Shown: piece by piece, positions 52,303-63,583 of the stretch
Numbering within the stretch: position 1 is the stretch's first letter
Layout of the letters: each line of letters starts with the position of its first letter
From: Acanthochlamys bracteata
Lineage: Eukaryota > Streptophyta > Magnoliopsida > Pandanales > Velloziaceae
NCBI GenBank assembly: GCA_019914995.1
Contig: CM034131.1
Coordinates: forward strand, 2,356,001 to 2,420,000
DNA length: 64,000 nt
Reading direction: 5' to 3'
Notes under the pieces: generated by a model
What the model saw: the letters and a program-made list of their open reading frames with translations, nothing else
Told to the model about the DNA's origin: nothing
The model's database searches: none
Translations under genes and position numbers: made by a program

Positions 52303-53607
52303 GCAGTGAAGTAATTCAGTGATATTGAGGGAGAGAGAATAAAAAGAAGTCTGTTTTAAGCTTTGCTTGCACTGTGGCATGGTTTTTGAATTTGTCTTTG
52401 TTTGGCTTGGGGTTTTGTTTACCTCGACTAAAATTTTATTTTTTTTCAATTTTATTTTTAATTTTTACTTATTTTAAAATTAAAGTAAATATAAAATTTA
52501 AACTAATTTTTCTCACTAAAACATACATGCGTCTTGATAAATGTTAAAAGTTGAGTAGTGAATTTAAAGAAAATTATATAAGTTGGGATACAGTTTCACT
52601 CAAATACTTCTTTTTGAGTGAATGTTTGAAAGTAGATTGAGATTTAAATAAAAGAGTACTAACGATTTTTTTCCCTTTTGGTTTGTTCTGATTTAAGTAA
52701 AATATGGCAAATGTTACTTTTGATTAAAATAGTACAAAAATAATTATTACTAAGGCTATCTCGCTGAGAGAGCTTTGCCATTATTTATACTATTATTTTT
52801 ATTTTAAAAATATATTTATTAAAAATATTATTATATTTTATATATTTTTGAAAATTTCAATAATATAAATAGATTATATATTATATAATTTTTATATATT
52901 TATTATTCTTTAATCTAAAAAAATTAAAATTCATTTTTTTGGAAAGTTTTAAATAAATCTTATTCTTAAAACCTTTATTTTAAAAACTTTCAAACTCCTA
53001 AATAGGATAAGGTATATGAGTACTATTAAGTTATTATTTTCTACTTAAAGTAATATATTTTTACGACAAACAAATAGATTATTTTCTTTACAATGGTGGA
53101 CCACATCTTTTTGAGTCTTTTGCTATTTTTTTAGGGTGTGTTTAGACTAGCGTTCAGCAAAAATATTTTATAATTTTCAATTATATAATTTTGAATAATT
53201 TTGTTAATATTTTATAATTTAAAAATATAAAAATATTTTACATAAAATCTTTATTATTTGTTTTTATTCTTTTATTAATATAAAAAATAAAATTCATTTT
53301 CTAAAATAAAATAAAATTATTATTTATTTCAAAAAAATATTTTTTATAAATACTTTCAAACACTCTTTAGAGATATCCCATTCAAATTTACAAAAAGCGG
53401 CATCTAAAACCTCTAGATGCGCCTTTTTATCAAGTAGTAGGACAAGAAAAATTACTTTCTGTAGCATTTGCTGATACAAAGAAGTGTTTTGGGTACTAGC
53501 ATATCTTGCTCCTCAAAATAATTTCGCTATGTTCATGACTGAGTTACATAGCATATCTTGCATTCTTGCTTGCATATGAAATCTAAATTTCTTAGATTTG
53601 GATTCTC
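52303..53607. other. AT-rich intergenic DNA with miniature elements
   Basis: No gene. The protease 3' flank is followed by AT-rich stretches of family A/B character: about 52420-52510 (family B-like, closing AAACATACATGCG), about 52740-52990 and 53138-53371 (family A-like, listed separately). Confidence 0.4.
53138..53371. mobile_element. AT-rich miniature element, family A copy
   Basis: It opens GGGTGTGTTTAGACTAGCG and closes AATACTTTCAAACACTCTTT, with inverted GTGTTT / AAACAC ends and the family core. It lies just beyond the 3' end of the GDSL gene. Confidence 0.45.
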
Positions 53608-55479
53608 TTAAGGTGCCTTGTCTAACTTCTTGTGGCAAGCCATTTCAACAGGAACAGGCGGATCGGAGAATGCACCACCAGACATCTGATCAAACACCCA
53701 CTTATTTCCAGCTTCTGCGTAGTGCACACCGTCCCAGCTGATCCGCTTCGATGGATTTTCACATGATTTTCCAATCACAATCTCGGTGCCATTCTTATAC
53801 TCTTTTGCCCCGCAGCCGATGTCTTTGTCATAGTTGTACTTACCACCGTGACCGCAGCAAGCAACCAGAGGGTCTTCAAATCCTGTAGTTTCCAGCAAGC
53901 TAGCAGTTGAAGTTTTTAGGAATACATTTTCCAGAAAGACGTTTTACATAAAGCATTATAATAGTTTTGAATGAAATTACACATACCGTATTTTGCAGCC
54001 TGACTTATGAGCTGATACTTCACAGCATAAACGTCTACGTAAGTGAATGCCGCAAGAGGAAGGTCCTTCCTCGGTTTAGCAACAGTTTGCTTAAGCTGAG
54101 TGTTGAACAATTGCGCAACCTCATTGAAAGTAACTCCACATCCAGCATTGTCCACTTTGCAGCATAGCGTACACGTTCCATGATATATGCGAGGCATCCC
54201 AAGGGACCTGTGTTGTGTATCCAGAAGTACCTAGCCCCTTGTCCATACACATTCTGCAAGCAAAAATTCGTAGTCCTTGAAGAACTTTACTTACAGAAAA
54301 CAACTTTTTCTGTAAGGTTAAATGGTTGAGCTCAAACCAATCAACGATAGGTTGAGATAATGTAAAATCAACTCTTGAAATTCATGTAAAATATACTCTT
54401 AAAATCTAGATCAATTAATTAATTGTCAAAGCGGCACAATGCTTGTTTTGAAAGTGAAACAGATATTCTGTAGCTGGCTTAAAGTTGAAGGGGTGCGTTT
54501 GCATTCTACCATTTGTTTGTTGTTACAGATTCTTGTTTTGCTTCTGAAGGAATAAACATCAATCGCTTATGGAGAGGAACTCACCTTAATCACTATGATA
54601 AATTTGTCGAGGACATCAGGTATGTAGGCCTTGATTTCTTCAGTTGTCATTCCAAGGAAATAACCTGCAGTTAGATCGTTCTGACCGATGTCAAAGGTAT
54701 ATAAAGGCAGCGTGAAGAGCTCTTCTTTTGGTAGTAAATCCTTGAAGAGTCCACCTAAAGTGCAAAACCAAATTGAAATTAACGAAAAATCAATTACTAC
54801 TCACTACTGATTACTAGGCATATACTGAAAATTAAAATTGAACAATCTGGCATACCTTTACGGATGGCTGCTTGAGTTGGAGACCTTGAATTCAGCAAAC
54901 TGCCAGGATTGAACATCTAAAGAGAACGGACTGAAACCGCTCTGGAACAAAGTTGTGTTCTGCCTTCGGATAGTTGAACCTGCAGTTGCAAAATTGGCTC
55001 CGTGCGAGAAATTTGGGGTGATGGAATCTAAGTAAGCATTGAGGTATGGTAGTCCAAGCTTCTGTGCTAGAAATGAAGGACAAAGATATCAATAACATTT
55101 CCTCAACGAAGCAAAACAAAAGAAGTTTCAGAAATCAAGGCAATTTATGTCGCCGCCCGTTCTTAAGATTTCAGGCAAGTGAAATAAAATAAGCAGTGAT
55201 ACATGAACTCACCGATGAAGTCTACAATAAGACGACCGTCGCAGTAGCGGCCAGCAGGAGACCCAAAGAAAGTCTCACCATTGGGAGACGGGGCAGGGCC
55301 GAAGCAACTGATAAGCCACCGGTATCGGAATTAGAATCGCCGAAGTTGAAAATAGCCGGAAATCCACAAGACGGCAACGGAGAAGCTGATGAAGATCTCT
55401 CCAAGATTAGTACCAGCAGAAGCGACACGGGCGAGATGACTCTGTAGTGCTTCTTGTTTAGGTAATGCTGGGAAGCCAT
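53608..55479 (-). pseudogene. GDSL esterase/lipase gene with three frameshifts
   Basis: Plant GDSL lipase of about 380 residues in five exons on the minus strand: 55479-55213, 55066-54856, 54754-54585, 54253-53987, 53882-53608; all splice sites are intact and phases agree once the shifts are allowed for. The start MASQHYLNKKHYRVISPVSL gives a signal peptide. Block I is [12 protein letters not shown] (Ser nucleophile in GDS), later TFDIGQNDLTAG, GARYFWIHNTGPLGC and DGVHYAEAGNKWVFDQ with the Asp/His pair. Shift 1, near 55301-55304: GTTGCTTCGGCC lacks a T against GCTTTCGGCC, after which the family sequence ([20 protein letters not shown]) runs in another frame. Shift 2, near 54884-54888, in the GAATTCAAGGTCT region. 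Shift 3, near 54150-54160, before VDNAGCGVTFNEVAQ. Each breaks the protein. Either the gene is a recent pseudogene or the assembly has small indels. Confidence 0.85.
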
Positions 55480-55639
55480 TGAAGTGTTGCAGAAGCGTTC
55501 ACTGATTAGTGATGTTTTTAAGAACAGAAATGAAGGGCTGAATGATTGATGGGAAAGATTCATTTATGAATTCTGTTATAGTACATTAAATTGAGCTTCA
55601 CGTGGGATTTCTGCAAACAAGAAAAGAGGATGAGGTTTT

Positions 55640-55900
55640 GGCGCTTTGTGTAGTGCGTGTTTTAAATACGTAAATACAAAATAAAAAATAAATTTTAATA
55701 AAAATAAGTTAGAATTAGAATTTAATTTTTATATTTTAATTATTTTTAAAAATAAGTGAAAATTTAAAGATGAAACTATATTAAAAAGTGTTTAAATAAA
55801 AAAATTAAAATTAAAATTTTGAACATATAATTTTTAAAATTTTAAATTTTGATAAAAAAATTAAAATTGGGGGCGATTTAAAATACACACTCATTAATAC
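55640..55900. mobile_element. AT-rich miniature element, family B copy
   Basis: It opens TAGTGCGTGTTTTAAATACG and closes GGCGATTTAAAATACACACTC, with inverted GTGTTTTAAAT / ATTTAAAATACAC ends. It lies directly upstream of the GDSL gene, within 200 bases of its start. Confidence 0.5.
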
Positions 55901-56290
55901 AAAACGATATAACGTCCCTTACTAGACTACTTGCTTGCAAAATTACACACAACTTCGAAGGAAACAACAATCACGAAACTAATAAAAAAAAAACATTCCA
56001 AATTTTTATTCATTTTGGCATTTGAGTTGTAAGTTTACAGAACTAGATTTTGAAATACATGATTCAAATATTGAAGTTGGTTGTGTTAGCGATTATGGTT
56101 AAAATGATATTCAAAACAAGGTCAAAATTTTTGTAGTTTAGATTGGATTAAATGTTATTGTAAAACGAAAATTTAAAACGTGAGAATTTTATTGGGAACC
56201 TATTTTTGGAGTATAATGCTACTATTAACTAATTTAATGGTATTTATTCTATACAACCAAAAAAAAAAAAAAAGCTAGAGCTCAAGCCAA

Positions 56291-57180
56291 ATGCCCAGAT
56301 CACTCAACAACCAAACCCTTCATAAGAACAAATTATCAAACAAAACAAGGATCCATCGCAATGGGTCGCGAAACAAATTTGGTTACCGTGCTTTCGGATC
56401 TGATTCCTCTTTGTTTAATTTTTCCCCAACAAAACAAATGAAATGCGATGCAAGTCAATCACCGTCTGCCGACGCAACACCGGAACTCACAATCCTCTCA
56501 GCCGCCGCCGCTGACGTCGTCCTTCGCCGTCCTCGTCACCTCTCGGTCTCTGCTTTCATCGACCCTTCACTCAGATCCACCATTATCAAAGACCTCGACC
56601 AGCAGCAGTAACAACAACTCCATCTCCCAATCTCGTCCACAACTTTCCAAAACCCTAAATCTCGTCTCACAATCCAACTCTTCCTTCCCAAACTACCCTT
56701 CTCCGCAACCCCAAACTCTTCGGTTCCGCTCACCTTAAGCTATCTTCAATTCCGGCAACAGGTGACTGTAATATAACTCTATCGCTGTATTGATTTTCGG
56801 CAAATCGCGGGGTTCTATTTCGTTTTCTGTGAGAGTTTGTGGTCTTTTGGAAGCCGCCGCATGTGGCTAATGGGCTGTTGTTCGTTGAGCCGTCAGCCCC
56901 ACCGGACCCGGTTGCGTTTGGACCTGTTACGGAGGAGAATGAGAGATCTTGTTATGTCAACCGGACGGCAATTTTGGATGGAAATGGTGGGTTGATGTCT
57001 TCGGAAATGGCTGGTGTTGAATCCAAGGTGGTAGATAGTAAGAATTGTTATGCAGATAGAATGGCGCAAAAGCAGGTAGCTACAGAGACAATTCCGGAAG
57101 AAAATCGTGCACAGTGGGATCTGCAGATGGTCACTATTTTGTTGAAGGTTGGGAAGGTGAGTGTTATTGTGCATGCATAG
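56291..57180 (+). other. GC-richer transcript-like segment, unrecognised
   Basis: Between AT-rich flanks two blocks look gene-like. The first, 56291-56761, has overlapping open frames (SADATPELTILSAAAADVVL and SRPQLSKTLNLVSQSNSSFP) and a donor-like CAACAG/GTGACT at about 56761. The second, 56839-57180, is open and reads WKPPHVANGLLFVEPSAPPD, then PVAFGPVTEENERSCYVNRT, up to a GGGAAG/GTGAGT donor at about 57156. I recognise no family. It could be the 5' part of a gene extending to the right (an open piece at 59757 reads LWVGYEVPCNLGPLVM), or a noncoding transcript. Confidence 0.3.
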
Positions 57181-58540
57181 CCAAAGAGACAGTCCCTGAA
57201 GAAAATGGTGGTTTGAAGCAATTGATCGGCCACCAGTTCGCTAAAGGACAGGAAGAGTGTGCATGACGTGTTGATTGTAATGCTCTGGTGGAAGGATGGA
57301 ATGGTGCACTGATGAGTTTTCTGGTTGGATTAATTAGTGGACAGTTGCAGTTTGGTGGCTGGAGTTGCGGCATTGGCTGAAAATTGAGTAAAGCGTGGTA
57401 TGGCTTTGGTGAGTGGTGCTAAACTTGGTACCTCTTTTGGCAAGAGTTGTCATTCTTTTCATCCACCAATTTCGGGTACTGTTTTGACATAGATAATTAG
57501 GTGAGCGTTATCTGGCATTGTTCAATTATATGATTAGGCCATGGATGCTTCTCATTGGAAACCTTGGGCTAGTTTAAGTTAAATTGCAAAGTGGAGTTGA
57601 GGCAGCCTCTGTTTTTCTCTTAACTTCACTAGATTGATGTAAATAACCTGCTGTTTTAACAATTAAGTTAAATTTGTGAAATACAGTTGAGGTGCTGTGG
57701 TTTTCCTCTCAACTTCACAAGATAATTGTAAAAATCTGCAGTTTCAATATATTGCTACATGTTTCTTTAATGAACTGCTGTGCGTTGTGCAAATTAAATT
57801 TCTTACATAGCAATTGGTGGTTGATTAAGCAATCCAGTATTTTGGATATGTAATGTTAATTCTTGAACAAGAACTTCCAACCTTCCAATTTTATACTTTT
57901 CTTCACATTTCAAATCCATTCAAATATGGTAGAGGCCTTAAAATTCTACCAAAACATTTTCCGCACTAGAAACTATAACTATACATGGCTTTTGCCAGCC
58001 AAAACATTTTACCAATATTTGGACGTGTGAACAATTTTCCAGTCATTTCAAAGGATTAGAATCAAAATAATCGCTCATTCTTTCTCAAGTTCTATTTCAG
58101 TTATTGTGGTGGTTGTTACTGATGTATAAAATAAGCATCCCCCGAATCAATTCATCACAAATTATTCCCCTACCAGTTAGCATATTACTGTTCTTTTTCT
58201 TGTTTTGGTTATCACTTGTGATTTTTGTTTCCTTTTCCGAATACACAAATCGATTTTTTCAATATAATGGTCTGCTAGAGATGAGAAGTAAGGCAAGGAA
58301 GTAAGGACTTGCAGAAGTTTTTTGGTACTGCGGGATCATAATTTCAATATTTGTCTGTTGTTTTGGTTAGTGTGTCATAATAAGAATTGTGGTAATTGTC
58401 ATTAGATGAAATACCAGTGTGTACTGTATAGTAACCTACAATCTACAATGCGATATCCTTGGATCAGCATTTTTTGTTATAATCTATGTTCTTTTATGTG
58501 ATAGACTTGTTATTATGCTTGTTCATTGCAACCATTGATG

Positions 58541-58850
58541 TGAACAATAATGAAAAATGCATGGCTTTCTGACTCTTAGGGATTAGATACCATTTAGGCA
58601 GCTATATCTTCTTTGCTTACATTTCTTGTAATTAGAATTTCTGATGTAATATCCTTTTCCAATACTTTTTTTAATTAATGTGGTGTTTTATCTCTTCCTT
58701 TCTTGGATATGTTTGTGATTGTTATGACTAGATGAATTGCTGCCAATGATGTATATAATAAATGAAAAATGCATGGCTTTCTGATTCTTTGAATGAGGAT
58801 TTAGATATTCCTGAGGCAGCTGATTCTTCTTTATCTTACTTCTTTTGGTA
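58541..58850 (+). repeat. Local segmental duplication, unit about 211 bases
   Basis: AATGAAAAATGCATGGCTTT followed by CTGA occurs at about 58549 and again at about 58760. In both copies it is followed by TTAGATA, GGCAGCT and TTCTTCTTT-like words and preceded by an ATTG...CCAATGATGT-like stretch, so a segment was duplicated and has since diverged. Confidence 0.6.
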
Positions 58851-59026
58851 CACCCTCCTGTATAATTAAAATTACGTTCTTCTTTGTTCAACCTGGGGAA
58901 TATCTTTTTTCCTAAAACTTTCTTTTTTGCGTATAAAGTGTTTTCATGAACTTCGAAGATGGGGAAAGATGCTTAAAGTAGCACCCTTATTATATGGTCA
59001 AATGACCTCTATAATTTCTTCAAAGA

Positions 59027-59112
59027 GAGAATCTTGTCCATGCTTCTTAGATGTGCGCCTTTAAGCAATGAGAATCTTGTTCATGCTTCTTAGATGTGCT
59101 CCTTTAAGCAAT
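59027..59112 (+). repeat. Two-copy 43-base tandem repeat
   Basis: The units 59027-59069 and 59070-59112 both run from GAGAATCTTG to CTTTAAGCAAT and differ only at two positions (TCC/TTC and GCG/GCT). Recent tandem duplication in noncoding DNA. Confidence 0.9.
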
Positions 59113-60154
59113 GTGATCTTTTAGGATTGAGAACAAGTATCAACAACTGGGAGTTCAATTTTGATAAAAAATGTAATTGGTGGTCATACTTGTATCTTCT
59201 GCTGCATATCTCTCTTCTTTTGAATTATCCAATTTAAACCTTACTATCATCAAATATTGCTCAGCCCTTAGTATGGACTTAAAGGTAGGATGTTATTGAC
59301 ATTAAGCAACCTGCTGTCTTTGTTACTTATTAGATGACAAACGAATTGCATCTTTGATATGTTGCCATTTATTTGAAATTTCAAATGGCTATTTCATTCG
59401 TAATAGTTTCTGTCAGATTATATCTAGATTCATACGAGTACATTTTTTTAAGTGGTTCATTAGCTTGTTGGTTGTTATTGCTAAATAGCCAACAGTGGGT
59501 TGAGTTGATTTCTCAGCATACAAGAAAGTTTATCCAAAGTTAGCACGAAATCTAAGCTTGCTGTTACGGATGTAGATGTGTCTGCAATAGTCTGCTTATT
59601 TCCTTTTAACATTAGGTATTGTAGTTGAACTTCAATTTGGATGTTTTAAACTTCATGTTAGAATTAGATTCTATTTATTGGTGAACATTCTATTTAGATC
59701 TGCTCAGTTCTGCTAGTTTCAGGGAAAGTGACTGCCTTCTAAAACCTGAACTCAGTTTGGGTCTTTGGGTTGGATATGAAGTGCCCTGTAACTTGGGACC
59801 GTTGGTGATGCTATGGAAAAGTAAAGACATTGATATGCTTCGACCAACTTGTCACTCTATTCACCCACTCAAAGGAAAGCATTCATGGTCTAAGGTCAGC
59901 TTGTTCTTTGTGAACTTTTACTCATTACGTTTATACATCAATCTCAAATGTTACAGTAAATATCTCGATAATATGTAATGATTGATTGATTGATTTTCAG
60001 ATCGATGTACATTTTATCAGCCTGTTAGTGGCTCATGTACAGCAAAAGAATAATGTATTCCGGACATTGTCCTTCACGATCATGTCTCTTGTTATACTGT
60101 GCTGCCGTATTATGAAGCTTATAGTATGAACAGTACTCCCTTTCAGGTAGAGGA

Positions 60155-60361
60155 TGTGTTTTCGCTTTTCTATTTTATTTTATTTTATTAATAAATATTT
60201 TATAATATTTTATAAATTATTTAAAATTTTAAATATAAAAAAATTATATCGTAAGATTTTATTATTATTTTTTTAAAATAAAAAATAGAATTTATTTTTT
60301 AAATTAGAAAAAAATTGTTTTCGTTCTTAAAAATCTTTTAATTTATACATTCTTAAATGAA
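60155..60361. mobile_element. AT-rich miniature element, family A-like copy
   Basis: A/T-only core with ATAAATATTTTATAATATTT and ATTATATCGTAAGATTTT, like other A copies; the right end is ACATTCTTAAATGAACCC. Ends are degenerate. Confidence 0.35.
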
Positions 60362-60494
60362 CCCATACTCTGTACATGAAATTTTTATTTACTAAGATTT
60401 TTGCGAATCTTTATACAGTGATATGAGGATTTCATATAAAAATTTCATATAAATCTTTAAAGATTTGTCTTTTGCTATGCAGGTTACCCGTTTA

Positions 60495-60661
60495 ATTGAG
60501 CGTTTTTAATAAGTAATTTTTTATTTTACGTTTTCAATACATATTTTATAAATATTTAAAAAATTTATTTAAAAATTTAAAAAATGTAAAAAATTTTTTA
60601 CATAGTAAAATTTTTTTATAGTTATTTTTATTTCAAAAAAATTTTAATTCATAAGCATTCC
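60495..60661. mobile_element. AT-rich miniature element, family A copy
   Basis: It opens AATTGAGCGTTTTTAATAAG and has the family core TTTTACGTTTTCAATACATA and ACATAGTAAAATTTTTTTAT; it closes ATAAGCATTCC. It is shorter than other copies on its right side. Confidence 0.45.
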
Positions 60662-60965
60662 TTCCTAGGTCCGAGAATAGTTTGTGAGAAATAAGCCAAT
60701 CAAGTCAATTATCAGCTGGCTAATAAGTCGTTTGGGATAGCTTAAGAAAAAAGCTTTTACAGAAAAATAATTTTAAAATTTTTGCAGAAAATAAATTTTT
60801 CATTTTTTAGATTTAAAAAAATATACATATAATAATTCTATAATGTGTAATTTATTTATATTTTAAAATTGAGAAAAAATCTTGAAATACCGTAATAGGC
60901 ATTTTAAAAAATGAAATTTTTAAAAAACAAAAAATGAAACAACGAAGCTTTTCCGTTTGAGATTG

Positions 60966-61198
60966 CAGTCCTCCAACGGTATTTTTCAATTTTTCATTTC
61001 ATATTTTATAATATATATTTTATAAATATTTAAAAATTTTATTTAAAAATATAGAAAGTGTAAAAAAATTTTACATAACGAGATTTTTTTATTGCATATT
61101 TATTTTTTTAAAAATAAAAAAAAGTACTTATTTTTCAAAAATAATAAAAATATTTTTTATTTTAAAAATTTTATTTTATAAGTATTTTCAAACGCTAT
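60966..61198. mobile_element. AT-rich miniature element, family A copy
   Basis: It opens CCTCCAACGGTATTTTTCAATT and closes AAGTATTTTCAAACGCTATGCC. The core, with TATAATATATATTTTATAAA then TTTTACATAACGAGATTT, is very close to that of the copy at 13531. Noncoding. Confidence 0.5.
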
Positions 61199-61910
61199 GC
61201 CAAACATCCAGAGCTCTATTTATCGGTGGTAAGTTAAGCTATTAAGATTTTTTTTGTTTTTTTTTCTACTATCAACTTCTTTGGTACAAAGTTTCTTCAC
61301 CTAAACCTCTTATAGTATTGCTATATAACACTCGAGTCCCAAATACATCTTTGTAATTAGTTAACGAGGGGAATTTTAAAAACATCAACCAAGTACCAAA
61401 ACATTGGAATGCAGCCATGCAGCAGCATCCACCTACAAATTAAACGGCTGGGATTTTATCTCACCTTTTATTAGTTATCTAAGAAATAACATAATTATTA
61501 AAAATTTATGAAATTTAGCATTAAAGTTATGTTAGAGAACGTGCACGTTTCGGATTGTATTAAGAAAAAAAAAATCTAAAAAATGAGTTAAAAATAAAGT
61601 TTAATTGATATTCACTATATCTTGTCTCTAAAAATATCATGCATTTTTATTATAACTGATATAATAAATTTGATTAAGCTTAAAAATATAAAATTAAAAA
61701 TTACTAATTTTAATTATTAAATAGATCGATCTGAATTTAATATGATTATTAATAAATTAGATTAGGGTTGACAATTTTAATCCGTATAAATTTAAATTAA
61801 ATTAGAATTGAACGAATTTGATTCTATTATTAACCGATTCATAAATCTAAATTATCAACCCCTATATCTAGTTGCTAAAATAAATTGCAGTAGCCATTTT
61901 TAGAAAGGCG

Positions 61911-62139
61911 TGTTTACATAGGGTATGATGTGGGTGAAGTAGAATTTCTAAAAAGTGAATTTAAAAAATTAAATTAAAAATATTTTTAAAAAATAAATTT
62001 ATATATTAATAGTAAGTTTTAAAATTTAATTTAAAAACTTTTTTTAATAAAAAAATTTTATTTTAATTTTTATTTATTTTATATTAAAAATAAATTAAAA
62101 AATTAAAATTTGGAGTGTCTGTAAATATACCTAAAAAAT
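61911..62139. mobile_element. AT-rich miniature element, family B copy
   Basis: It opens AGGCGTGTTTACATAGGG and closes TGTCTGTAAATATACCT, with inverted AGG.GTGTTTACA / TGTAAATATACCT ends. The core matches the B copies at 23998 and 28722 (ATATATTAATAGTAAGTTTT). It lies about 270 bases upstream of the eIF4B start. Confidence 0.55.
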
Positions 62140-62411
62140 AAAAGAGAAGTTACTAATAAACCTTACGCATACGGGAGAAAAGAAAAACGAATAGAAAAAA
62201 AAAACATAATAAATAATTATTGCAGCAGGAGTGGCAGTAACATTTATTAACACCAACATTTTCCATTCTGCACACGCCCAAACGAGCAAACCGAAAAGAA
62301 AAAAAAAGAAGAAAAGAGAATCACCTTCTCCTGCCCGTCTCTCTCTTTCTCTCTCTCTCGCGGATTCCCTCCGATCTCCTCAGCTGCGAACCCTAACCCT
62401 AGATCTCTACA
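62140..62411 (+). promoter_or_regulatory. Promoter-proximal region and leader of eIF4B
   Basis: An A-rich block is followed at 62335-62360 by a CT-rich tract (CTCTCTTTCTCTCTCTCTCG), a Y-patch or leader pyrimidine tract typical of plant housekeeping genes, and then AACCCTAACCCTAG at about 62388, a telo-box-like motif common in promoters of translation-related genes. The start context is CTACAATGTCC. Confidence 0.55.
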
Positions 62412-63583
62412 ATGTCCAAAGCTTGGACCGGTGGCGTCGGCGCTTGGGCGCTCGACGCCGAGCGCGACGAGGCTGAAGAACGCGAGCGCGCTGCTGCTGC
62501 CACTCCTCTTCCTCCTCCACCTTCTACCGACCAAGGCCCGCCGTCTGAGCTTTTCCCTAGCCTCAAAGAAGCTGCTGCTTCTAAGCCTAAGAAGAAGAGA
62601 CAAACCTCTATGTCTCTCTCTGAATTCATGACCACCGGCGGCAGCACTCAGTTTGGTCCCGGCGGTGGTGGGCGTTCATCTTCAATCAATCTGATTGAGC
62701 CACGTGGACTCACTCCTGATGAACTTCTCCGTCTTCCTACTGGCCCTCGTGATAGATCCGAAGAGGAATTGCAGTATGGTCGTGGGTTTCGGTCCTACGG
62801 GCTCAGCTCCGGTGGGCCTCGTGGTGAGCCCCGGAGGCAGTACGGTGGAGGATTTGATGATGAAGGTTCTTCGCGTCGCGGGCCTGTGCCATCGCGAGAT
62901 TTCGATCAGCCGTCACGAGCTGATGAGGTTGATAATTGGGCTGCTGTGAAGAAAACCGTGGCCCATTCATCTGATTCTGGAAGGCCGGAAAGGTATGGAT
63001 CGATTGGTGTTGGGGGTCCGTCTCGTGCTGATGAGGTTGATAATTGGGCTGCTACGAAAAAACCGATGCCTTCCCGGACTTTTGGGTCTGGTTTTCGTGA
63101 TTCACCATCACCTGCAGATTCTGATCGGTGGGTTCGCGGGGTGGGATTCAGTCCTTCAGTACCACACAATGGGGAGCGTGAAAGACCTAGACTTGTGCTT
63201 GATCCCCCAAAGAAGAATGCTGAGGTAGCTGCTGGGGGAACATTGAGTGACTCTGTGAGGAATCGTCCAAGCCCATTTGGTGCAGCTAGGCCAAGGGAAG
63301 AAGTGCTTGCTGACAAGGGATTAGATTGGCGGAAGCTAGATACAGAAATTGATCCCAAGAAGACTAGCCGGCCGACAAGCTCGCAGTCCAGCAGGCCATC
63401 CAGCCAGCAGTCCAGTCGACTGGGGAGTCCTCGATCACAGACAGGAGTTGCAGAACTCGCCATAAAGCCCCGTCCTAAAGTAAACCCTTTTGGTGATGCT
63501 AAGCCTCGAGAAGTCATTTTGGAGGGGAAGGGAAAGGATTGGAGGAAGATGGACTTGGAGCTCGAACATCGTCGAGTAGACAG
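62412..63583 (+). CDS. Plant eukaryotic translation initiation factor 4B, first exon
   Basis: Plant eIF4B, which helps eIF4A/eIF4F unwind mRNA leaders during cap-dependent initiation. The N terminus MSKAWTGGVGAWALDAERDE is the family signature (W..VGAWA..AER). Then come ELFPSLKEAAASKPKKKRQT with MSLSEFM, a Gly/Arg-rich region, the repeated element SRADEVDNWAA (at about residues 174 and 204), a phosphorylation-rich Ser stretch (SRPTSSQSSRPSSQQSSR) and two copies of the PFGxAxPRExxLxxKGxDWRK motif near residues 290-310 and 355-380. The visible exon ends at 63583 in CGAGTAGACAG/GTTTGTG after LELEHRRVDR; the uninterrupted frame reads on only four residues past this donor to a stop at 63594-63596, which I take as intron. 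The C-terminal exon(s), normally starting near PETEEE, lie beyond the window, so the gene is cut by the right edge. Confidence 0.92.

Larger units (their letters stand above)
57181..60154. other. Intron-like or intergenic DNA
   Basis: T-rich, intron-like composition, no supported coding exon apart from the weak candidate at 59757-59978. It contains two local duplications, listed separately, near 58540-58850 and at 59027-59112. Confidence 0.35.

Noticed and set aside
62906-63517. 203-codon minus-strand frame opposite eIF4B
   Set aside because: Antisense shadow of the repetitive Ser/Arg/Gly-coding region.
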